A stretch of DNA of 44,020 nt from Rhizobium sp. ASV20. Its GTDB lineage: Bacteria; Pseudomonadota; Alphaproteobacteria; Rhizobiales; Rhizobiaceae. A program made the translations under genes and the position numbers. Location of the stretch: assembly GCF_016429015.1 (NCBI RefSeq), contig NZ_JAELTU010000048.1, positions 1 through 44,020 of the forward strand. Reading direction: 5' to 3'. Below are positions 31,350-38,840 of the stretch, piece after piece. The notes beneath the pieces were generated by a model. The model did no database searches and was not told the DNA's origin. It saw only the letters and a program-made list of their open reading frames with translations. The stretch's first letter is position 1; every line of letters starts with the position of its first letter.

Positions 31350-32111
31350 ATGATACTCAAGGATCGGGTCGCAATCGTCACCGGAGCCGGCTCCGGGATC
31401 GGCCGCGCCGGCGCGCTCATCATGGCGCGTGAAGGTGCGCATGTGATCGTCGCCGATATCGATTTGGAAAACGCACAGGAGACTGTGAGCAAGATTGTCG
31501 AGCTAAGCGGTCGCGCTGAGCCCCTGGTTGTCGACGTCACGGACGATCGGGCGCTTGAGGCAGGCATCGCTACAATCGCGGCGCAACACGGCCGCATCGA
31601 TATCCTGCACAATCATGCCGGCGCACAGGTCGCGGGCAATCTGGAAGACGTCGCGGTTTCCGGCTTCGATACCTCCTGGAACTTGAACGTGCGGGCGCAT
31701 TTCATGGCTGCTCGCTTCGTCATGCCGATCATGAGGACGGCGGGCAAGGGCGTCATTCTCAACACCTCGTCCTCGTCAGGCGTCCTCTACGACCGGGAGA
31801 TGATCGCCTATACCACGTCGAAGCATGCCGTCATCGCCATGACCCGACAGATGGCAGGCGATTATGCCCGGTTCGGCATAAGGGTAAACGCGATTTGCCC
31901 CGGTTGGGTCGACACGCCATTCAATGCACCGTTCATCGCACAGATGGGCGGCCGCGAGGCCATCGAAGGCTACATCGCTGAAAAAGTGCCGCTCGGACGC
32001 TGGGCCGACGTCTCGGAAATTGCCGAGCCGATCCTTTTCCTCGTGTCCGATCGTTCCTCCTACATGACGGGCCAGGTTCTCGTCGTCGATGGCGGCGAAA
32101 CGGTCGTCTAG
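31350..32111 (+). CDS. Short-chain dehydrogenase/reductase
   Basis: A 253-residue classical SDR. The ATG at 31350 has CAGGGA upstream. The nucleotide-binding motif T-G-A-G-S-G-I-G-R (11-19), an acidic D-I-D (36-38) after strand 2 that favours NAD+, an N-H-A-G variant of the N-N-A-G motif (88-91), and the catalytic Tyr154 and Lys158 (Y-T-T-S-K) with Ser near 141 are all present. The C-terminus 'YMTGQVLVVDGGETV' is typical. It is the last gene of the ABC operon, 13 bp after the permease, which suggests it oxidises the imported compound or a product of it. The exact substrate cannot be read from the sequence. Confidence 0.9.
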   Translation: MILKDRVAIVTGAGSGIGRAGALIMAREGAHVIVADIDLENAQETVSKIVELSGRAEPLVVDVTDDRALEAGIATIAAQHGRIDILHNHAGAQVAGNLEDVAVSGFDTSWNLNVRAHFMAARFVMPIMRTAGKGVILNTSSSSGVLYDREMIAYTTSKHAVIAMTRQMAGDYARFGIRVNAICPGWVDTPFNAPFIAQMGGREAIEGYIAEKVPLGRWADVSEIAEPILFLVSDRSSYMTGQVLVVDGGETVV

Positions 32112-32138
32112 GTCGACGTATGACGTCGCGTTAGCTGA

Positions 32139-32181
32139 GCCTAAACCGCGCCAGGGAGGGGCGGAGTGGCACGATTTAGGC
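32139..32181. terminator. Imperfect inverted repeat after the dehydrogenase gene
   Basis: GCCTAAACCGCGCC (32139-32152) and GGCACGATTTAGGC (32168-32181) match as an inverted repeat at 12 of 14 positions around a 15-nt loop, 28 nt after the stop codon. The two mismatches are C-A on one strand and G-U on the other. A possible operon end; no T-run. Confidence 0.4.
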
Positions 32182-32217
32182 CGATTGCTCATGGTCTAAG
32201 AAAAATCTTCTGAGCCG

Positions 32218-32242
32218 CGATCCGTTTTCAGCCTTCGGATCG
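32218..32242. promoter_or_regulatory. Inverted repeat upstream of the ABM/EthD gene
   Basis: CGATCCG (32218-32224) and CGGATCG (32236-32242) form a perfect 7-bp inverted repeat around 11 nt, 35 nt before the start codon at 32277. It could be an operator or a leader hairpin for the small operon that ends in the sigma-factor gene. I found no TGTCAC/CGTC pair of the ECF41 promoter type here. Confidence 0.3.
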
Positions 32243-32276
32243 TCCTTGGCATATCCGAAACAGAAGGAGATATGCC

Positions 32277-32942
32277 ATGTCCGACCAACCCGTCACTTTG
32301 ATCAATCTCTTGAGGTGCGAACCGGGAAAGCAGGAGACGTTGATCGAACTCCTGCAAGAGAACATCGATACCGTCATCCGCACGCTTCCGGGCTGGAAGA
32401 TGACCCGGTTGGTCGCGGCGGCAGACGGCACCGGCGTCGTCATCCAGTCCGAGTGGGAAACACCTGCAGCCGTCGCAGCGATGCGCGAAGATCCACGCAT
32501 GAGAGCCTATTTCCCGAGGATCGCCGCGCTGGCAAGCCTGGAAACGATCATGGGCTCGGCGGTGGCGACTGCTACACACGAACATGCCGTCAAATCGGCC
32601 TCATGTGGTCCCGAGGTGGATGCTGGAACAGCCCGGATGGTCGTGATCTATCGGACGCCGAAAGATCCGGAGGCATTCGACAGGCATTATTTCGATATCC
32701 ATGTGCCGCTTGCCAAAAAGCTTCCGGGGCTCAGAAGTTACGAGATCAGTCATGGGCCGATCGCAGTGCCGGTGGGTTCCTCCGATGTCTACCGGATAGG
32801 AACGCTGCACTTTGACGACCTCGCGGCAATCAAAACGGCTTTCGCAAGCCCGGAAGGTCAGGCGGCTGCCGCAGATCGCCGACGCTATGCACCCGACGAC
32901 TCCGGGGTTCAAATGTATCTTTTCGACAAGAGACCGGTCTGA
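32277..32942 (+). CDS. Two-domain ABM-like / EthD-like protein
   Basis: A 221-residue soluble protein made of two ferredoxin-like dimeric alpha/beta-barrel units. Residues 1 to about 95 resemble the antibiotic-biosynthesis-monooxygenase (ABM) family ('VTLINLLRCEPGKQETLIELL', 'IQSEWETPAAVAAM'). Residues about 117-215 match EthD ('VVIYRTPKDPEAFDRHYFDIHVPLAKKLPGLRSYEI'), including the conserved H-Y and H-V-P-L pairs. EthD proteins accompany ether-degrading P450s, and related proteins act in polyketide or aromatic metabolism. AAGGAG lies 8 nt before the ATG, a very strong ribosome-binding site. The next genes encode a hydrolase and an ECF sigma factor. Confidence 0.85.
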   Translation: MSDQPVTLINLLRCEPGKQETLIELLQENIDTVIRTLPGWKMTRLVAAADGTGVVIQSEWETPAAVAAMREDPRMRAYFPRIAALASLETIMGSAVATATHEHAVKSASCGPEVDAGTARMVVIYRTPKDPEAFDRHYFDIHVPLAKKLPGLRSYEISHGPIAVPVGSSDVYRIGTLHFDDLAAIKTAFASPEGQAAAADRRRYAPDDSGVQMYLFDKRPV

Positions 32943-33047
32943 AACCGCGTCCCTCTTGCCTTTCCGCGAGAGAGGCCGCTTTGCACGAAAGTGCGCAAGC
33001 AGGGTGCATCAGCGGCCGAACGATGACATTTTCTAGGGAGATTTCAC

Positions 33048-33935
33048 ATGTCGGCACCCAAAGCCGCCTTCGTCTTGGTCCACGGTGCTTGGCACAGCCG
33101 CTCCGTTTGGAACAAGGTGGTACCACTCCTGGAAGCCAGTGGTTTCCTTGCCTTGACGCTCGATCTTCCAGGCGCTGGCGCAAATGCGGCATCACCCGCG
33201 TCGCTCGATCGGCAACCGTTCGATGCAGCTGCATTTGCTGCAGAGCGGTCACCCGTCGCCGACGCGCCGCAGGAGGAGCGGACCATCGCTGTTGTTGCGC
33301 TGGTGGAAGAGGCTGCATCGCTGGCTGGCGGCAAGGTCATTCTCGTCGGACATTCGGCCGGCGGGATGACGATCTCCGCGGTTGCCGAGCAGGCGCCAAG
33401 CCTGCTCCTTGCCGTTGTCTATCTGGCGGGTTTCATGGTGCCGAACGGCATGCCATTGCTCGCCATACTTCAGCATGACACCATGTCTTCTGCCCTGTCG
33501 CCTGGGTTGTTCATAGGCGATCCTGTCGCCATCGGCGCGACAAGGATCCATGCCGGATCGACCGACGAAGCCTATAGGGCGCTGCTCAAGGCTTCGTTCT
33601 ATGCGGATGTGCCGGAGAGTGAGTTCGCGCAGGTGGCATCGCAGCTCCATTGCGACGAATCGAACGCCGGCGCGCTCGCTCCGTCGCCGATAACAGCGGA
33701 GAGATTTGGCACAGTGCCGCGCCACTATATCCGGTGTACCCAGGACCGTGCCGTTCCGCTCTCCGGACAAGACTATATGATCGCTGCCGTTGATAGTGCG
33801 CTCGGCGGCAAGACCATTACTCATACATTGGATAGCAGCCACTCGCCATTCCTGTCGCAGCCGGCTAACCTGTCGAAGATCCTCATCGATATCGGTGTCC
33901 GATCCCTGGCAGAAGAGAATACGGACAGAGGGTAG
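33048..33935 (+). CDS. Alpha/beta hydrolase (esterase-like)
   Basis: A 295-residue hydrolase. The oxyanion-hole motif H-G-A-W (12-15), nucleophile elbow G-H-S-A-G-G with Ser103, acid Asp233 in 'CTQDRAVP' and base His265 in 'SSHSPF' complete a catalytic triad. The architecture resembles the plant salicylate/methyl-ester esterases and their bacterial relatives (Abhydrolase_6). No signal peptide, so cytosolic. It has a 105-bp gap upstream that includes a small GCAC-GAAA-GTGC hairpin (32983-32994), and lies 4 bp before the sigma-factor gene, so those two are certainly one transcript. Confidence 0.87.
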   Translation: MSAPKAAFVLVHGAWHSRSVWNKVVPLLEASGFLALTLDLPGAGANAASPASLDRQPFDAAAFAAERSPVADAPQEERTIAVVALVEEAASLAGGKVILVGHSAGGMTISAVAEQAPSLLLAVVYLAGFMVPNGMPLLAILQHDTMSSALSPGLFIGDPVAIGATRIHAGSTDEAYRALLKASFYADVPESEFAQVASQLHCDESNAGALAPSPITAERFGTVPRHYIRCTQDRAVPLSGQDYMIAAVDSALGGKTITHTLDSSHSPFLSQPANLSKILIDIGVRSLAEENTDRG

Positions 33936-33939
33936 GCCA

Positions 33940-34797
33940 ATGGACACGGATGGTTTTGAAGATCGATTGCAGGCGCTCAGGCCACGCCTTCATCGATACT
34001 GCGCGCGCATGACAGGATCGGCCGTTCAGGGGGAAGACATCCTGCAGGACACCCTGGTCAAGGCGTTGCATGCTCGAAGCCAGGGAACCGAGGTGGACAA
34101 CCTTGAAGGCTGGCTGTTTCGCATCGCCCACAACACAAGCCTCGACTTCCTGCGCAGCCACTCTCGAAACACCGTCGTCCCGCTCACGGACGATATCGAG
34201 GCCGATCCGATACCCGAAGCGGACATCGTCGCAATCGGCTTTCAGACATTTCTGCGGCTGCCGGAGCTGCAGCGCTGCGCGGTGATCCTCAAGGATGTGC
34301 TGGGGCATTCGATAGAGGAGATAGCCGGCATTGCCGATTGCTCGCCGGCGGCCGCAAAATCGGCACTGCAACGCGGGCGCGTGACACTCAGACTGCTCGC
34401 GCAGGAGGGTGAAGACACAAGGCTGCCGCTGATGTCCGACACGGATCGTCGGAAGATCGCAGCCTATGTCGATATGTTCCGAAGCGGCGATTTCGACGCG
34501 ATCCGGGCCATGCTCGCCGATGATGTGAAGCTCGAGCTGGTCAATCGGCTCACGTGGCAGGGACGCGACAAGATCGCTCCTTATTTCACACGCTATGCCG
34601 AGGTGGCCAAATGGCGGTTTGCTCTCGGTGCGGTGGAAGGAAGGCCTGCTATGCTGGTCTTCGATGGCACCGGCTCGATGGACATACCCGCCCATTTCGT
34701 CCTGATCGAATGGTCGGAAGGCCGGATTGCCGAGATCAGGGATTTCCTGTTTGCGCCATACGTGCTTGAGGCCATGGATTGGGTGCGGTTGTCGTGA
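33940..34797 (+). CDS. ECF sigma factor with C-terminal SnoaL-like domain
   Basis: A 285-residue sigma-70-family factor. Region 2 (about 8-75) shows 'VQGEDILQDTLVKALHA' and 'LEGWLFRIAHNTSLDFLRSH'; region 4 (about 105-152) shows 'LPELQRCAVILKDVLGHSIEEIAGIADCSPAAAKSALQRGR'. Residues about 172-285 are an added NTF2/SnoaL-like domain ('YVDMFRSGDFDAIRAMLADDVKLEL', 'VLIEWSEGRIAEIRDF'). Such fused tails replace a separate anti-sigma factor in ECF groups such as ECF41 and ECF56; the DGGGR motif of ECF41 is not seen. No anti-sigma gene is adjacent. The start at 33940 has AGGG upstream. It may activate its own operon. Confidence 0.88.
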   Translation: MDTDGFEDRLQALRPRLHRYCARMTGSAVQGEDILQDTLVKALHARSQGTEVDNLEGWLFRIAHNTSLDFLRSHSRNTVVPLTDDIEADPIPEADIVAIGFQTFLRLPELQRCAVILKDVLGHSIEEIAGIADCSPAAAKSALQRGRVTLRLLAQEGEDTRLPLMSDTDRRKIAAYVDMFRSGDFDAIRAMLADDVKLELVNRLTWQGRDKIAPYFTRYAEVAKWRFALGAVEGRPAMLVFDGTGSMDIPAHFVLIEWSEGRIAEIRDFLFAPYVLEAMDWVRLS

Positions 34798-34859
34798 ACA
34801 CTCCGCTGTCCGGATAGCAAGCCCGCGACGTTCCTGGGAAAAGCGTCCGGCGATCGTGT

Positions 34860-35888
34860 TTATGCCGATTGTCGCATGATGAGTCGCGCTTCGAGATGCG
34901 TCGTTCTATCTTGGCTCTTTGATTGCTCCGACGCTCCGCCAATCGCTGCAAACAGCATATCGATACCGGCGGCTGCAATGCCACGGTAATCCTGTGCCAT
35001 GGTGGTCAGCGGTGGGCAGGTGAAACGGCTGAGCGGGTGGTCGTCATGGCCGGCGACGCGCAGGTCGCAATCGCTGTCGTGCCCGACGCGCAGCCGCCTT
35101 TCGAAAGCAGCCGCGATGACCCCAAAAGCGAGGCGGTCGTTGGCGCAGAGCACCGTACGCGTCGGAAAGCCGGAACCATCGAGCAGGCGTCCGGCGGCCT
35201 CATAGCCCAATTGCTCGAAATTCCAGTCCTTCGGCGGGATCGCCAATGTCACGGGCTCCAGCCCCAGTCGCTCCATGGTCGCGATATAGGCGTTCCGTCG
35301 TTCGAGAGCGTTCTGGTTGACGGCAGGCATTTCCAGGAAGCACGGATGCTCGCCAGTTCTGCAGAGATATTCGGTGATGTTGCCGATGCTCTGACGGTTG
35401 TCGGTGCCGACAAAGGGGCGGTCGCCGATACTGTTGTCGAGGAAGACCGTCGGCATGGCGTCGGCGAGACTTTCGAGCAGCCGTGCATCCGTCTCGAAAC
35501 CGAGCGGCGCCATCAGAACGCCTGCGATGTTCAGCGATAGCAGAGTGCGCATGGCTCGCGCCTCGAGCTTCCTTTCGCCGTGGGAGGACAGGACAATCGT
35601 CCAGTAGCCTTCGGCAAAGCAGCGCATTTCGATCTGGCGCACGATCTCAGCATAGAACGGATCCGAAATATGCGGAACGATCAGCCCGATATTCTTCGGA
35701 TTTTTGCGGTTGAGGCTGACGGCGAAGATATTCGGCCGATAGTCGTAATCCTTCAGCGCCTTTTCGATGCGGGCACGGGTCGAGGGCTTCACGCTTTCGG
35801 GATTGTCGAAATATTTCGAAACGGTCGGGCGGGAGAGGCCGCTTGCCGCAGCGAACTCTTCCATCGTCCGGATTTTGCTCTCGCTCAT
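34860..35888 (-). CDS. LacI-family transcriptional repressor
   Basis: A 342-residue repressor. The helix-turn-helix is at about residues 7-30, 'TMEEFAAASGLSRPTVSKYFD', followed by the hinge helix region 'STRARIEKALKDYDYRPN' and a sugar-sensing periplasmic-binding-like domain ('IGLIVPHISDPFYAEIVRQIE', 'VLCANDRLAFGVIAAAFE'). The start at 35888 puts the helix-turn-helix at the N-terminus as usual; ATG codons at 35942 and farther upstream would add an odd extension. It is divergent from the ribose-type ABC operon and very likely represses it through a palindrome such as 36065-36084 until the sugar binds. The ECF gene converges on it with 62 bp between. Confidence 0.9.
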   Translation of the reverse strand: MSESKIRTMEEFAAASGLSRPTVSKYFDNPESVKPSTRARIEKALKDYDYRPNIFAVSLNRKNPKNIGLIVPHISDPFYAEIVRQIEMRCFAEGYWTIVLSSHGERKLEARAMRTLLSLNIAGVLMAPLGFETDARLLESLADAMPTVFLDNSIGDRPFVGTDNRQSIGNITEYLCRTGEHPCFLEMPAVNQNALERRNAYIATMERLGLEPVTLAIPPKDWNFEQLGYEAAGRLLDGSGFPTRTVLCANDRLAFGVIAAAFERRLRVGHDSDCDLRVAGHDDHPLSRFTCPPLTTMAQDYRGIAAAGIDMLFAAIGGASEQSKSQDRTTHLEARLIMRQSA

Positions 35889-36064
35889 GGTCGCTTTCGA
35901 GGTTCGTAACGGTTTCGACGCGTTGTCGCGCTCATTTGTCATGCGTAAAAATAATTCTTTATGCCCACTAGCCGGATGATGCCTATTTTGCAGGCCTCCG
36001 CAACCGTTCGTCACATGTATAGCGGTCAAATCAACTGTTACAAACAGAATTTGGCGCTGTAAAG

Positions 36065-36084
36065 TTTTTTTCACGTGTAAAAAA
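36065..36084. promoter_or_regulatory. LacI-type operator candidate centred on CACGTG
   Basis: TTTTTTT-CACGTG-TAAAAAA is a 20-bp palindrome with a single symmetric T/T mismatch. A central CG flanked by A/T arms is the usual form of LacI-family operators. It lies just upstream of a possible -35 box (TTGACG, 36090) of the sugar ABC operon and between it and the repressor gene. Confidence 0.5.
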
Positions 36085-36211
36085 ATTGATTGACGCGATA
36101 TTCAATCGATGCGATAGGAACTGCGCCCGATATGGGTGGATATGTCCTGTGCAGGAGAGGAAAGGCGGCTGCCGCCGCCAGCTGGCAGGTCGGATTCACG
36201 ATTCTTAATCA

Positions 36212-36226
36212 GCCGGCGAAGCCGGC
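36212..36226 (+). repeat. Small hairpin just before the ribosome-binding site
   Basis: GCCGGC (36212-36217), loop GAA, GCCGGC (36221-36226) form a 6-bp GC-only stem, four bases before GGAGGA of the binding-protein gene. It may keep the translation start free of structure or influence mRNA stability. Confidence 0.4.
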
Positions 36227-36240
36227 AATTGGAGGAAATC

Positions 36241-37143
36241 ATGCTTCGCAAAACGCTCGGTCGCATTCTTCTTTCCGGCGCTGCCCTTGCCTTGATGGCA
36301 AGTGTTGCATCCGCAGCCGGCATCGGCGCGTCGCTCCTGACGCAGCAGCATCCGTTCTACATATCGCTTGCCAATGCGATGAAGAAGGAAGCCGAGGCGG
36401 AAAAGGTGCCGTTGGAAGTTGCCATCGCCAACCAGGATCTGTCCAAGCAGCTCGCTGACGTCGAGGATTTCATCACCAAGGGCGTCGACGTCATCGTCAT
36501 CTCGCCTGTCGACAGCAAGGGCGTGCGTGCAGCGATCAAGAAGGCTGAGAAGGCCGGCATCAAGGTCATTACCGTCGACGTTCCGGCTATCGATGCCGAT
36601 GTTACTTCCTTCGTTGGCACCGACAATTTTGCCGGCGGCGAGAAGGCTGCCGAGCTGATGGCGAAGTCCATCGGCGGCAAGGGCAAGGTCGCGGTTATCG
36701 ACTATCCGACGGTTCAGTCGGTCGTCGACCGCGTCGAGGGCTTCAAGAAGGGTCTGGAAAAGTACCCGGACATCAAGATCGCCGCCATCCAGACCGGCAT
36801 CACGCGTCCGGAAGCGCTGGCTGCTGCGCAGAACATGCTGCAGGCTAACCCAGACATCGTCGGCATCTTCGGCTTCGGTGACGACGCTGCACTTGCTGCT
36901 GCTTCTGCCGTCAAGGCTGCCAAGCTGGAAGGTCAGGTCAAGGTCATCGGCTTCGACGGCATGGAAGAGGCGCGCAATGCCGTGAAGAACGATCCGGTCA
37001 TGGTTGGCGTCATCGCTCAGTATCCGGACCAGATGGGCAAGGTTGCCGTCGAAACCGCCGTCAAGGTCATCAAGGGCGAGACCGTTCCGGCCAAGCAGCC
37101 GATCGTGCCCGGCGTCGTGACCAAGGACGGCGAAACGAAGTAA
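36241..37143 (+). CDS. Sugar ABC transporter substrate-binding protein (RbsB-like)
   Basis: A 300-residue periplasmic protein of the Peripla_BP_4/ribose-binding class. GGAGGA 6 nt before the ATG at 36241 is the best ribosome-binding site of the operon. The signal peptide ends near residue 25 (ASA). Mature features are 'LLTQQHPFYISLANAMKKEAE', 'DLSKQLADVEDFITKGVDVIVISPVDS', 'FVGTDNFAGGEKAAELMAKSIGGKGKVAVIDYP' and 'IFGFGDDAALAAASAVKAA', each typical of RbsB relatives. Codon use here is strongly biased to preferred codons (AAG, GGC, GTC), in keeping with high expression. Downstream enzymes point to a ketohexose or hexitol ligand rather than ribose. Confidence 0.9.
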   Translation: MLRKTLGRILLSGAALALMASVASAAGIGASLLTQQHPFYISLANAMKKEAEAEKVPLEVAIANQDLSKQLADVEDFITKGVDVIVISPVDSKGVRAAIKKAEKAGIKVITVDVPAIDADVTSFVGTDNFAGGEKAAELMAKSIGGKGKVAVIDYPTVQSVVDRVEGFKKGLEKYPDIKIAAIQTGITRPEALAAAQNMLQANPDIVGIFGFGDDAALAAASAVKAAKLEGQVKVIGFDGMEEARNAVKNDPVMVGVIAQYPDQMGKVAVETAVKVIKGETVPAKQPIVPGVVTKDGETK

Positions 37144-37152
37144 CTTGTGTTT

Positions 37153-37175
37153 CGCGGCGGCTTTTGGCCGCCGCG
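37153..37175 (+). terminator. GC-rich hairpin after the RbsB-like gene, inside the operon
   Basis: CGCGGCGGC (37153-37161) and GCCGCCGCG (37167-37175) form a perfect 9-bp stem with loop TTTTG, 9 nt after the stop codon. There is no U-run after it, so it is best read as a 3'-end protector or weak attenuator between the binding-protein gene and the ATPase gene. Confidence 0.6.
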
Positions 37176-37295
37176 GTCACCTTGCCGAGGCCGCTTCTTG
37201 TTGCCTGCGGCCTGGACTTGTCGTCCATCTTATTCGTTCATTCGCCAATGGCCGTGCTTGCTGCTACCGATGCGGGCAGCCAGGGAGGATCATGC

Positions 37296-38840
37296 GTGAC
37301 ACAAAGCAATCCAGCCACACAGGAAGAAGCGTCGCCAGGCTCGGGAACGGTGCTGGAGATCCGCGATGTCGCCAAGTCTTTTGGTGCCGTGCAGGCGTTG
37401 AAGCGCATGAACCTTAGGGTTCGCCGCGGCCGCGTGCACACGCTGTTGGGTGAAAATGGTGCTGGCAAATCAACACTGATGAAGATCCTCGCGGGCGTCT
37501 ACAAGCCGACCTCAGGCGAGATCTTGCTGTCAGGCAAGGCCTACCAGCCGCAGAACCCGCGCGACGCTCGTGCTCACGGCATTTCGATTGTCTTTCAGGA
37601 GCTTAGCCTCTGCCGAAACCTCTCGGTCGCACAGAATATTTTCGCGAGCCACGAGCCGAGCCGTTTTGGTTTCGTCCGCGACCGTGCGCTTGTCGCCAAG
37701 GCCGAAGCGTTGATCGAAGATCTCGGCCTACCGGTCAATGTGCATGCGAAGGTGGGCGATCTTTCCATTGCTCAACGCCAGCTCGTCGAAATTGCCAAGG
37801 GCCTCAGCTTGCCTGCTGACGTGGTGATCCTCGACGAGCCGACATCATCGTTGTCCGATAGCGAGGCGGAAATCCTGTTCTCGATCATCGAGCGGCTGAA
37901 GGCGCGTGGCAAGGCGATCATCTATATCTCGCACCGCATGGAAGAAATCATGCGGCTCTCCGACGATATTACCGTCATTCGCGACGGCGAATATGTCACC
38001 ACGACGGAGAAGAACGAGACCAGCATCGACAAGCTGATCGCGCTGATGGTCGGTCGTGAAATGAAGGATATTTACCCGCCGCGCGTTGCGCCGCGTCCGG
38101 CCGCGAGCGTTGCGCCTGTCCTGGCGACGAAAAACCTCACGGTGCCGGGGAAATTCCACGACGTTTCCATCGATGTGAAGCCCGGCGAAGTCGTCGGTCT
38201 TTTCGGTCTGATCGGCTCCGGCCGGTCCGACATCATGAAGGCGCTCTTTGGCATGGAACGCCCGGAAGGGCAGATCCTCCTTGACGGCAAGCCGTTGACG
38301 CTCGCCTCGCCCTCGGAGGCGATCCGCAACGGTATCGCCTTCGTAACGGAAAACCGCAAGGAAGAGGGCCTTGTGCTCGCGCACAGCGTCGAGCGCAACG
38401 TCAACATGGTGGCGCTGAAGCAGCTCGCCGGTCCCTTTGGCCTGATGCGCGGTAGCGCCGAGCGTGCCGCCGCCAAGGCGGAAGTACTGCGCCTCGCGAT
38501 CAAGGCCGCCTCGATCGACACGACTGCCGGCTCGCTCAGCGGCGGCAATCAGCAGAAGATCGTGCTTGCCAAGTGGCTGCAGATCAGGCCGCGCGTGCTG
38601 ATCCTCGACGAACCGACACGCGGCGTCGACGTCGGCGCAAAATTCGAAATCTACCGCATCATTCGCGAGCTTGCCGCCGAAGGCGCGGCGATCCTGATGG
38701 TTTCCTCGGAATTGCCCGAGGTACTCGGCCTCAGCGATCGTGTCGTCGTGATGCACAACAGAGGCCTGGCAGCCGTGCTCGATGCCGAAGGCCTGACACC
38801 CGAAACCGTTATGACCTATGCAGCGGGGATGCACGCATGA
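37296..38840 (+). CDS. Sugar ABC transporter ATP-binding protein (RbsA-like, two domains)
   Basis: A 514-residue tandem ATPase. The GTG at 37296 is chosen because GGGAGG lies about 8 nt before it and the length then equals RbsA/XylG (about 500); an ATG at 37248 would add 16 residues. The first domain has Walker A 'GENGAGKST' (52-60), Q-loop 'VFQELSL', signature region 'LSIAQRQLVEIAK' and Walker B 'VVILDEPTSSLS'. The second has the degenerate Walker A 'GLIGSGRSD', the true signature 'LSGGNQQK' and Walker B 'VLILDEPTRGVD'. This asymmetry is normal for carbohydrate-uptake class 2. Its stop overlaps the permease start by 4 nt. Confidence 0.92.
   Translation: MTQSNPATQEEASPGSGTVLEIRDVAKSFGAVQALKRMNLRVRRGRVHTLLGENGAGKSTLMKILAGVYKPTSGEILLSGKAYQPQNPRDARAHGISIVFQELSLCRNLSVAQNIFASHEPSRFGFVRDRALVAKAEALIEDLGLPVNVHAKVGDLSIAQRQLVEIAKGLSLPADVVILDEPTSSLSDSEAEILFSIIERLKARGKAIIYISHRMEEIMRLSDDITVIRDGEYVTTTEKNETSIDKLIALMVGREMKDIYPPRVAPRPAASVAPVLATKNLTVPGKFHDVSIDVKPGEVVGLFGLIGSGRSDIMKALFGMERPEGQILLDGKPLTLASPSEAIRNGIAFVTENRKEEGLVLAHSVERNVNMVALKQLAGPFGLMRGSAERAAAKAEVLRLAIKAASIDTTAGSLSGGNQQKIVLAKWLQIRPRVLILDEPTRGVDVGAKFEIYRIIRELAAEGAAILMVSSELPEVLGLSDRVVVMHNRGLAAVLDAEGLTPETVMTYAAGMHA

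Larger units (their letters stand above)
35889..36240. other. 352-bp divergent control region of LacI gene and sugar ABC operon
   Basis: No gene is seen. The region holds a palindromic operator candidate (36065-36084), a possible -35 TTGACG at 36090 with a -10-like stretch about 17 nt on, and a hairpin just before the ribosome-binding site of the first operon gene. The AT-rich stretch 35943-35962 may contain the promoter of the repressor gene. Confidence 0.5.

Noticed and set aside
30167..31612. 481-codon minus-strand frame over the permease and dehydrogenase genes
   Set aside because: A shadow of clear membrane-protein and SDR genes; the product has no recognisable family.
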